From Candidatus Poseidoniaceae archaeon (GTDB lineage: Archaea; Thermoplasmatota; Poseidoniia; Poseidoniales; Poseidoniaceae): a stretch of 6,324 nt of DNA. Positions 1-5,252 of this stretch are shown here, one piece after another. The notes beneath the pieces were generated by a model, which did no database searches, was not told where the DNA came from, and saw only the letters and a program-made list of their open reading frames with translations. The DNA is taken from positions 1 to 6,324 of the forward strand of contig JAKUNY010000084.1 in the NCBI GenBank assembly GCA_022451765.1, read 5' to 3'. Position 1 is the first letter of the stretch. The number at the start of each line of letters is the position of its first letter. Made by a program: the position numbers and the translations under genes.

Positions 1-865
1 CGTGAGTGAGCCCTTTGATGGTCAAGAGTCCGCCTGCTTCCCAGAATCCGTTGTCGTACGTTTCGAAGGTTGCAACAGATGCTCCTGCTGAAATCACAAG
101 AGCTCCGACGATGAGGCGCTTGCCGTGTTCGGGCGTAAATCCAGCGCCCCATGCTTTGACGAGTATGTTCCGGCCAACGAAGTAGATGACAATCCATAAC
201 AGCATGCCCGTTAAAATCCACGGCACAGCATTGAAAATCTCTGCAATCCACGGAGACCTCGTTCCACACAACAGATCTCCGTGCGAATCAAGTTTACAAT
301 AATCCGACCGATTCTTCCCGTACAGTTCAAGGAAGATGTTGATCGAAAAGACCGAGATGAACCAGATGTGGGCAAGGTAAACAGCACCTGCTGCTGCAAA
401 CCACGGGTCTTCAACAGGTCGCTTCTCACGGCCTCCAAGGAACGGTGGAAGTGCAAGGATACCGACTGGGATGCCGGTCAGTGCAGCACCCCACCATGCA
501 GCGTTCCAAGCAAAGACTGGTTGTCCGACAATGTCACCAATGAAGCCGGTAGGGACGGTGAATTGCGGTAGGTACTCTCCCCATCGTAAGTATCCGTAGG
601 AAAACAGTACGTACCAGTCAGGGAAAACGAATCCTGCTTGCGCATAAGGATCTGCCGCACCGTGCAATGGCGGTGGAATTAACCATGCGTAAAACAGCAA
701 AACGGCGGCCATGAAAGCAAAAAGAATGGTATCACGAAGAACCTCATGTGGCCAAAATCCATGACCCATTCGCGTGCGCTTTCGCTTTTCACCGGCTTCC
801 TGAAGTTTTGCTTTTTCATCCATGTACGAGGTTGCAACTCGTCCTAAATTTTCCATTAATCCCAT
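1..865 (-). CDS. petD: Cytochrome b C-terminal half (subunit IV-like), 3'-partial at left edge
   Basis: Seen: 288 codons are open from ATG at 865 to the window edge with no stop, so the C-terminus is missing. GGAGGAA lies 5 bases upstream of this ATG and fixes the start. Residues 44-64 form a first helix, followed by PDWY at 82-85, the counterpart of the PEWY motif at the quinol oxidation (Qo) site. Further hydrophobic helices lie at about 119-142, 154-179, 206-230 and 250-268. Known: in b6f-type complexes the C-terminal part of cytochrome b is a separate subunit of about 160 residues with three helices, which completes the Qo site. This one is clearly longer, with at least two extra helices. 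Cys190 and Cys200 lie in a loop that should face outside by the positive-inside rule and could form a disulfide (inference). The gene starts 14 bases after the cytochrome b6-like gene, so the two halves are probably co-translated. The family call is firm; the role of the extension is unknown. Confidence 0.88.
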   Translation of the reverse strand, partial: MGLMENLGRVATSYMDEKAKLQEAGEKRKRTRMGHGFWPHEVLRDTILFAFMAAVLLFYAWLIPPPLHGAADPYAQAGFVFPDWYVLFSYGYLRWGEYLPQFTVPTGFIGDIVGQPVFAWNAAWWGAALTGIPVGILALPPFLGGREKRPVEDPWFAAAGAVYLAHIWFISVFSINIFLELYGKNRSDYCKLDSHGDLLCGTRSPWIAEIFNAVPWILTGMLLWIVIYFVGRNILVKAWGAGFTPEHGKRLIVGALVISAGASVATFETYDNGFWEAGGLLTIKGLTH

Positions 866-870
866 TCAAA

Positions 871-877
871 TTCCTCC
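871..877 (-). promoter_or_regulatory. Ribosome binding site GGAGGAA for the subunit IV-like gene
   Basis: On the minus strand GGAGGAA sits 5 bases before the ATG at 865, inside the 14-base gap after the cytochrome b stop codon. It decides this start over the in-frame ATG three codons further in. Confidence 0.75.
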
Positions 878-879
878 GA

Positions 880-1746
880 TCAATGTGGCTCCGCAATTCC
901 TTGTACCCAAACAATAAACAAGTGAATAATGATCAATGTGGTCACTATCACTGGCAGAATAAAAACGTGGATGAAGTACATACGGGTAACGGTTCGAGGT
1001 GTAAGCGAGGAACCACCAAAGAGCAATGTTGCAATGTACTTTCCAATTAGCGGTGATGAGTTTGCAAGGTTGATTCCAATCACTGCAGCACCGTACGCGA
1101 GGCTGTCCCACGGTAGGAGATAACCTGAGTAACCAAAGACGATGGTGAGTGCCATCAATGCCACACCGATGAGCCAGTTAAGTTCTCGTGGGTTTCGGTA
1201 TGCACCTGTGAAGTAAACGCGACACATGTGCAAAAACACGGATGCGACCATGAAGTGTGTACCCCAGTGGTGCACAGCACGGATGATGTAGCCAAACGGC
1301 AACTCAAGCATGATGAATTCCATTGATGCGTAAGCGGGCGATGGATCGCCTTCGCCTCCAGGTACGTAGTAAATACCGAGGATGGTTCCCGTGAGAACGA
1401 GGATGATGAAACTGAGGAAGGAGATTCCTCCAAGGCAGTACAAAGGATACCAATACCAAATAATTCTGAAGTGGTACTTCTCGGCGTGCGTCAGTGGCAT
1501 CTGACGGTGCATGTTGTAATATGCACCCTTGGACATGTTCCAATAATCTTGGATACGGAAACGTGTGTCCATCCATGAGAAAACCCACAAGAAGGCCCGT
1601 TCAGAAATACCCATTCCTCCTGTGGATTCGACAGCGCGAAGAATTTCACGACGAGGCATCTCTTCCGTTTCCTTGCGGAGCGTAAAGGCCACAAGGACGA
1701 TAATAAAGGCAATGAAAAACCAAAGAATCCAGAACATTGTTGTCAT
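880..1746 (-). CDS. petB: Cytochrome b, N-terminal b6-type subunit
   Basis: This is the haem-carrying core of a quinol:acceptor oxidoreductase in the cytoplasmic membrane. Seen: 288 residues. Haem b ligand pairs are His159/His173 (14 apart) and His260/His275 (15 apart). The 15 spacing is typical of b6f-type proteins, whereas bc1-type proteins have 14. RAVHHW (156-161), RNPREL (184-189) and PWD (212-214) match cytochrome b6. Cys104, in YCLGG (103-107), is at the position of the cytochrome b6 Cys that covalently binds the extra haem (cn/ci). Known b6 proteins have about 215-225 residues; here there are some 75 extra N-terminal residues, including an extra helix at about 3-22 followed by a charged stretch. 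The ATG at 1746 is preceded by GAGGTGA four bases away. The gene lies 9 bases after the Rieske stop and 14 bases before the subunit IV-like gene. Assignment is very secure; haem cn is inferred from the Cys alone. Confidence 0.95.
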   Translation of the reverse strand: MTTMFWILWFFIAFIIVLVAFTLRKETEEMPRREILRAVESTGGMGISERAFLWVFSWMDTRFRIQDYWNMSKGAYYNMHRQMPLTHAEKYHFRIIWYWYPLYCLGGISFLSFIILVLTGTILGIYYVPGGEGDPSPAYASMEFIMLELPFGYIIRAVHHWGTHFMVASVFLHMCRVYFTGAYRNPRELNWLIGVALMALTIVFGYSGYLLPWDSLAYGAAVIGINLANSSPLIGKYIATLLFGGSSLTPRTVTRMYFIHVFILPVIVTTLIIIHLFIVWVQGIAEPH

Positions 1747-1750
1747 CGTA

Positions 1751-1757
1751 TCACCTC
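1751..1757 (-). promoter_or_regulatory. Ribosome binding site GAGGTGA for cytochrome b
   Basis: GAGGTGA on the minus strand overlaps the TGA stop codon of the Rieske gene (1756-1758) and ends 4 bases before the ATG at 1746. This suggests translational coupling of the Rieske and cytochrome b genes. Confidence 0.75.
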
Positions 1758-2598
1758 AATCACAGTGCGTCAACCAATCGACATAGTCGGTTATTCCCTC
1801 AATAACATCGTTGTTGAGTTCAACAGGAATAAGTGGTAGGCCAACGGGAGCTGGTCCGCCTGATTTTCGTACACCTGCGTAGGTAAAGGTAGCACCGTTA
1901 GAGCGGTTGCGGTTGGTGGTCATCTCCAATGCCGTCGTGGCATAGCGATAGGAGTTGCAAATGCAGAAAACCTTGGTGCCACCAGCGTGTGTGCCGGCTG
2001 GTGGCCACGTTTCATCGGTGTACGAGTTGGATACAAGTTGCCATCCTGGGATGCAACAGAGGTGCGTGCATCGGCCGAAAACCATGATGATGTCGTCCGA
2101 GGGGTATATTCGACTGTCGACAGCGACCATGTCTTCGAAATGGCCGATGTATTTCCCTGACTCATCGTATCCTTCCATCATTTGGAAACGGGCCTTGTTG
2201 TTGTCCATTGGAGATCCTTGCCATTTCGAGTCTTCGACATAAGTCACGACGACAGGAACGCCGTTCCAAACACCTGATGCTCCCGATGTTCCTGTGTTTG
2301 AATTTGCGGCTTCTGCAACAAAATCTGCTTTGGTCATCGATTGAAGATGTTTGGCGCCATACCAGGCGGTATCTTCACGGCCTTTGGCCCAGAATTTGAC
2401 GGAAAGGTCACCTGCCGAGCTTCCCCCAGGAGGGAGGAGAATCGCAGCGAATCCAAGGACGCCCAATGATGCGGCAAGAACACCCGTCACAGTGGTGAAT
2501 CCATATCGAAGGAATTGTCTTCGGTTAATGACGGTCTCGCCGGCGTTGACGACTCCGTCCTTTGATTCAGGAACAAATAAGTTGTAATCCTTCGCCAT
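1756..2598 (-). CDS. petC: Rieske-type iron-sulfur protein, Tat-exported, with the second cluster His replaced by Asn
   Basis: Expected role: a one-electron carrier that takes electrons from quinol at the Qo site of cytochrome b. Seen: 280 residues. A twin-arginine signal-anchor (RRQFL at 26-30, then a hydrophobic helix to about 55) indicates Tat export with an N-terminal membrane anchor. Cluster box I is CTHLCC at 177-182, giving Cys177, His179 and the disulfide Cys182, with an extra Cys181. Box II reads CICNSYRY at 212-219: Cys212 and Cys214 are present, but Asn215 stands where the second cluster-ligating His belongs. The GPAP loop (248-251), which covers the cluster in this family, is intact. 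An in-frame TTG at 2625 would add nine residues inside the upstream gene. I chose ATG at 2598 because GGTGA lies 5 bases before it and the spacing to the upstream stop is then 5 bases. The family is sure; whether a normal [2Fe-2S] cluster forms is open. Confidence 0.93.
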   Translation of the reverse strand: MAKDYNLFVPESKDGVVNAGETVINRRQFLRYGFTTVTGVLAASLGVLGFAAILLPPGGSSAGDLSVKFWAKGREDTAWYGAKHLQSMTKADFVAEAANSNTGTSGASGVWNGVPVVVTYVEDSKWQGSPMDNNKARFQMMEGYDESGKYIGHFEDMVAVDSRIYPSDDIIMVFGRCTHLCCIPGWQLVSNSYTDETWPPAGTHAGGTKVFCICNSYRYATTALEMTTNRNRSNGATFTYAGVRKSGGPAPVGLPLIPVELNNDVIEGITDYVDWLTHCD

Positions 2599-2603
2599 GT
2601 GCT

Positions 2604-2608
2604 TCACC
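2604..2608 (-). promoter_or_regulatory. Ribosome binding site GGTGA deciding the Rieske start
   Basis: GGTGA on the minus strand overlaps the TGA stop of the preceding gene (2604-2606) and lies 5 bases before the ATG at 2598. It supports that ATG over the in-frame TTG at 2625. Confidence 0.6.
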
Positions 2609-3050
2609 ACTTGTACTCCTTCCAATCTTTGGCGTGCTCAGGAACGTATTTGTTTTGGGAATGTTTGACGATAATGGTGTCTGGCAAGATGTACTTGAGG
2701 TAGATAACACCCATCAAAATCAGTGTTGTTAGCGTCATTGCTAGGTGGAAAGCGAGTTGTTGTTGATCCCAGCTCTTTGCAAGACCGTAAATCAAGGAGA
2801 AGGCCCAGTAGCAGGCCCAAAAGATGCCCCATGCAAAGAAAAACATGGTGAGATATGAGCCACCGGACGGGGCGAGGCTTGCGCTCACGATGGTACCAGA
2901 TTCGGCGATGTCGTGAACACCGTGATTGATGGCTTCATCCATCTGAGCTTCTGTTAATTCAACACCTTCCAATGCATTCCGAGCATCCTTGACGGATATT
3001 GAACCATCAGCCACACCTTTCAGAAGGTTGTTGATCGAGTCATCGTACAT
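2604..3050 (-). CDS. Small two-helix membrane protein in the cytochrome b/Rieske operon, unknown family
   Basis: I do not recognise this family. Seen: 148 residues from ATG at 3050. An acidic, probably helical soluble N-terminal part (1-55) contains a segment of the form 'LLKGVADGSISVKDARNAL'. Two hydrophobic helices follow at about 66-90 and 98-120, the first rich in aromatic residues, then a charged C-terminus ending KEYKW. There are no haem, Fe-S or metal-binding motifs. The ATG overlaps the upstream stop codon by one base (TGATG). A GTG one codon earlier is possible, but the GAGGTGA site is 6 bases from the ATG and only 3 from the GTG. The Rieske gene starts 5 bases downstream. Its position between two exported subunits suggests an accessory subunit or assembly factor of the same complex (inference only). 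Confidence 0.8.
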   Translation of the reverse strand: MYDDSINNLLKGVADGSISVKDARNALEGVELTEAQMDEAINHGVHDIAESGTIVSASLAPSGGSYLTMFFFAWGIFWACYWAFSLIYGLAKSWDQQQLAFHLAMTLTTLILMGVIYLKYILPDTIIVKHSQNKYVPEHAKDWKEYKW

Positions 3051-3862
3051 CACTGGTCACCTCTGCGCATGAGTTTGTAGCGAAGCCTCAATTGGTTGCT
3101 TCGGCCTTCATAGGATGTGGAGAAACCATATCGGAGCATCAATCCAGCAAAGACAACGCACATGATGACCGCTCCGAAACCGAGGAGTCCAAGCCAGTGC
3201 GCTCGAAGTTTTGCTCCCATGTGGTGCAAGTCAGCGCCGTGAGATTCAGGTTCTGGAGGTGCAACGTTTCCGTCGCCTGCAAAGACCGTTCGTGTTCCAC
3301 GAGCAAGACTATCCTCATCGCCTTCGACGAGAGCAAAGGTGAGTTGGTTCCACATGTCTTCGATAACGTTACCGAGTCCTCCGTCACCGTTGACGCTGTT
3401 GCCTGTGATCCAAAACGTGATTGTACCTTCGCCCTCTGCTGGGGCGGTCCATGTGATGTCCCACATTCGATCTGATTCTGCTGCCGATGCAGATGTGTGG
3501 GTGAGGGATTCAACGTCCCCTTCCCAGTTATCGACGCCGGTTCCGCCGAGTTCACCGCCAGAGACTCGCATGGCAAACCCGGCAGAATATTGTCCTCCGG
3601 CGGCAGGTCCGCCGATGATGTGGAGTTGGAGGTCGTATGTTTCGCCTGGTGTCCAAGCGTACGGAACGCTGTCGAGAATTACCTGAACATTGTTCGCTGG
3701 TGCTCCGTTGTGGCAGAGGCAACCTTCTTTAGCAACATCATCGATGTCGTTCTGTTGACCACCGATGCCTGAAGGGAGCGATGTTGCAACGCTCGGGAAA
3801 AGCAGAAGAAGCAACACAGCAACCACGATGGTGCGACGTTTTGAGAACGAGGTTGTTAACAC
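3050..3862 (-). CDS. Secreted, C-terminally anchored Reeler-like protein with CxCH motif; possible stand-in for cytochrome f/c1
   Basis: Seen: 270 residues. A signal peptide covers 1-29 (KRR, then a hydrophobic run). GCLCH lies at 47-51 (Cys48, Cys50, His51) shortly after the mature N-terminus. A beta-rich region follows at about 55-180 with 'PYAWTPGETYDLQLHIIG' at 67-84 and a Gly-rich stretch near 84-107. A Pro/Glu/His linker leads to one hydrophobic helix at about 222-245, then a basic cytoplasmic tail. Known: CxCH or C-x-x-CH near the start followed by a PGxxY strand is a pattern I associate with Reeler/choice-of-anchor type domains. Canonical c-type haem attachment is CxxCH, which is absent here. 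Inference: as first gene of the operon with an outward-facing domain, it may accept electrons from the Rieske protein as cytochrome f does. The start is GTG at 3862, with GGGTG 5 bases upstream; I see no better ATG. The family call is moderate; the redox role is a hypothesis. Confidence 0.8.
   Translation of the reverse strand: MLTTSFSKRRTIVVAVLLLLLFPSVATSLPSGIGGQQNDIDDVAKEGCLCHNGAPANNVQVILDSVPYAWTPGETYDLQLHIIGGPAAGGQYSAGFAMRVSGGELGGTGVDNWEGDVESLTHTSASAAESDRMWDITWTAPAEGEGTITFWITGNSVNGDGGLGNVIEDMWNQLTFALVEGDEDSLARGTRTVFAGDGNVAPPEPESHGADLHHMGAKLRAHWLGLLGFGAVIMCVVFAGLMLRYGFSTSYEGRSNQLRLRYKLMRRGDQ
3057..3063 (-). promoter_or_regulatory. Ribosome binding site GAGGTGA for the two-helix protein
   Basis: GAGGTGA on the minus strand lies within the last codons of the upstream gene, 6 bases before ATG at 3050. 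It is identical to the site in front of cytochrome b and favours ATG over the GTG at 3053. Confidence 0.65.
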
Positions 3863-4005
3863 GGCCGCACCCTATGGACTTACGACTGACATGGACCCCT
3901 TAAACGTTGTCAGAGAAACGCAAGAATAATGCTTTGCAGTGTAGCGTTTTTCGCTCAAAATATTACAAGGCAAGGATTCTTGTGATTCAACCGTGTCGCT
4001 ACCTC
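3863..4005. promoter_or_regulatory. Divergent intergenic region holding promoters of both operons
   Basis: This 143-base stretch separates the start codons of the minus-strand respiratory operon and the plus-strand TPR/ftsZ pair, so both promoters should lie here. Candidate archaeal TATA-like elements are AAAATATTA at 3957-3965 for the plus strand, about 45 bases before the ATG, and GTTTAAGGG at 3898-3906 on the minus strand, about 40 bases before the GTG. Both are A/T-rich patches chosen by eye and spacing. GGGTG at 3868-3872 on the minus strand is the ribosome binding site of the minus-strand gene. The plus-strand start has no evident ribosome binding site, which fits a short-leader or leaderless transcript. 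Confidence 0.4.
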
Positions 4006-4308
4006 ATGGCGGAAACACCTTTTGACAATGTATACGACCTCTCTACCAGCCAGCTCGAGCGTCTTGATGAAGCGGAAGATTTGATGCTGAAAAATGACTT
4101 AGGGGCTGCTGAGCGTCTTCTGTTGAACATGCTCGATGAAGATGAGGACTGCATTCCAGTGCTGTCAAACTTGGGCCACTTGTACGGCCGGCACCTGTCT
4201 GAGTTTGAGACAGCCGTTGAGTACTACGACAGAGTACTGCACCTTGAACCGGACAACGCATGGGCCCGTGACGCCCGTCGACGATACATGCGCTTTGTTG
4301 AGAAATAG
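4006..4308 (+). CDS. Small TPR-repeat protein
   Basis: Seen: 100 residues from ATG at 4006. Two or so antiparallel helix pairs of the tetratricopeptide type are visible. One is at about 15-45 (LERLDEAEDLMLKNDLGAAE, with A and L at typical TPR positions). A clear repeat at about 51-84 has 'LSNLGHLYG' and 'AVEYYDRVLHLEPDN', ending in the characteristic EPDN turn. The protein is acidic in the first half and ends with a basic helix (ARRRY). It has no signal peptide or membrane helix, so it is probably cytoplasmic. TPR domains bind protein partners. An in-frame TTG at 3907 would add 33 residues, but these look non-coding (basic, no helix pattern) and lie in the divergent promoter region, so I reject it. 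The ftsZ-like gene follows after 35 bases on the same strand, suggesting co-transcription. Any functional link to that GTPase is inference. Confidence 0.82.
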   Translation: MAETPFDNVYDLSTSQLERLDEAEDLMLKNDLGAAERLLLNMLDEDEDCIPVLSNLGHLYGRHLSEFETAVEYYDRVLHLEPDNAWARDARRRYMRFVEK

Positions 4309-4332
4309 GGTAAGTTCAAGGGCGTTATGGTC

Positions 4333-4337
4333 AAGGG
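4333..4337 (+). promoter_or_regulatory. Ribosome binding site AAGGG deciding the ftsZ-like start
   Basis: AAGGG lies 6 bases before ATG at 4344. The in-frame TTG at 4338 directly abuts this site and cannot use it, so the ATG is the likely start. Confidence 0.55.
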
Positions 4338-4343
4338 TTGCGT

Positions 4344-5252
4344 ATGGAGTCTTCCCAAATCCTCATCACAGGAATCGGAGGACTTGGTTGCATCTGGGCT
4401 GCTCGAGCACATCAGCGCGGAGCAGGAGCCTCGCTTTTGATGCTTGATGCAGACGATCGGTTTCCCGACGTTGAAGGTGCACACATTATTCGCTTAGGAC
4501 ACACTCTGGATGCCCTTGGTTGTGCTGCACTCCCACCGCTTGCAGAGCAGCGAATGCGAGGTCTCGCCACAAGGACGCGCCCGTTCCTTGAACAGGCTGA
4601 ATTGGTTATCATTGTAGCAGGGTTGGGCGGAGGCACCGGTACAGGTGCTTCCCATGAATACGCACGCCAGGCGAAACTCCACGGCGCCACGGTGCTTTCG
4701 ATTGCAGCTCTTCCGTTCGATCACCAGCCTACGAGAAAGAAGATTGCTCAGGCAGAGATAAAACGACTGGAACATCATTCGGACGTTTGTGTCCAGCTTT
4801 CACTGGACCGACTTGCACGCCAAGCACGTGATCGGGGTAAGGATTGGAGCATGGGTTCAGAGTGGGTTGAAGACCTCATCGATGGTTTGGTGCGCACGCT
4901 CCTCTCCATGGGTTTAATTAATCTCGATCTCATGGATTTGAGAGCGATTGTGCAACACCAAGGCGCCTCAACAATGTTGGTGGGTACAGGTCACCATGAC
5001 CAACTTGAGAGCCTTTACAATGCGACGATTAAAGCCCCGCTTGCACCGATGAACGTGGCGGGCGCCAAGGGCTGCTTGTTGCAGATTGAGGGAGGAATGG
5101 GCATGACGATTGGACAAGTTGATGAAATCGCTACGGCCCTCACCTCAGCGGTTGATTCTGAAGCACAGGTCATACTCGGCGCGAGGGTATCACCCGATCT
5201 TGAAGGAACAATCCGAATTGTTATGCTGCTGTCTGGAATTGGTGAAGATTAG
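4344..5252 (+). CDS. ftsZ: Short divergent FtsZ/tubulin-family GTPase
   Basis: FtsZ polymerises with GTP into the cytokinetic ring or related cytoskeletal filaments. Seen: 302 residues. A GIGGLG nucleotide loop (10-15), the tubulin signature GGGTGTG (95-101), the T7 synergy loop NLDLMD (193-198) with both catalytic acidic residues, and GAKG (240-243) of the C-terminal domain are all present. The protein stops at LLSGIGED, exactly where the globular core ends, so the flexible linker and conserved C-terminal peptide used by canonical FtsZ to bind membrane anchors are missing. Positions that contact guanine differ: by my alignment the Asn of the PND(K/R)L element is Leu154, the helix H7 Asp is Glu173, and the NTD of loop T3 is LDAD (34-37). 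It is therefore probably a second, specialised paralogue and not the main division FtsZ. The gene follows a TPR gene by 35 bases and its stop overlaps the stop of the convergent membrane-protein gene. The family is certain; the role is not. Confidence 0.92.
   Translation: MESSQILITGIGGLGCIWAARAHQRGAGASLLMLDADDRFPDVEGAHIIRLGHTLDALGCAALPPLAEQRMRGLATRTRPFLEQAELVIIVAGLGGGTGTGASHEYARQAKLHGATVLSIAALPFDHQPTRKKIAQAEIKRLEHHSDVCVQLSLDRLARQARDRGKDWSMGSEWVEDLIDGLVRTLLSMGLINLDLMDLRAIVQHQGASTMLVGTGHHDQLESLYNATIKAPLAPMNVAGAKGCLLQIEGGMGMTIGQVDEIATALTSAVDSEAQVILGARVSPDLEGTIRIVMLLSGIGED

Noticed and set aside
1951..1962. Three-base deletion of the His codon in Rieske box II (CIC[H]NSY) as the cause of the missing ligand
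   Set aside because: Possible, but the ungapped alignment keeps the RY of box II in register, so a single-base His-to-Asn change is the simpler reading.
2599..2625. N-terminal extension of the Rieske gene from an in-frame TTG at 2625
   Set aside because: It lies wholly inside the coding end of the upstream gene, and the ATG at 2598 has GGTGA at good spacing and a typical length of sequence before the twin-arginine motif.
3092..3475. Open frame of 127 codons on the plus strand
   Set aside because: It is antisense to the CxCH protein gene, has no recognisable domain and no ribosome binding site. The minus frame has a signal peptide and anchor helix and fits the operon.
3139..3576. Open frame of 145 codons on the minus strand, overlapping the CxCH protein gene in another frame
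   Set aside because: Low-complexity composition without domain signals; a shadow of the real gene.
3713..3721. c-type haem attachment site in the first operon gene
   Set aside because: The motif is CLCH, not CxxCH, so a standard haem c site cannot be called. It is kept only as a hypothesis under findings.
3943..3955. Small inverted repeat AGCG-TTTTT-CGCT in the divergent intergenic region
   Set aside because: A four-base stem is too short to support a terminator or operator by itself; probably chance.
3907..4005. 33-residue upstream extension of the TPR protein from a TTG
   Set aside because: The residues are basic and show no TPR pattern, and they occupy the divergent promoter region. The acidic, helix-forming sequence begins at ATG 4006.
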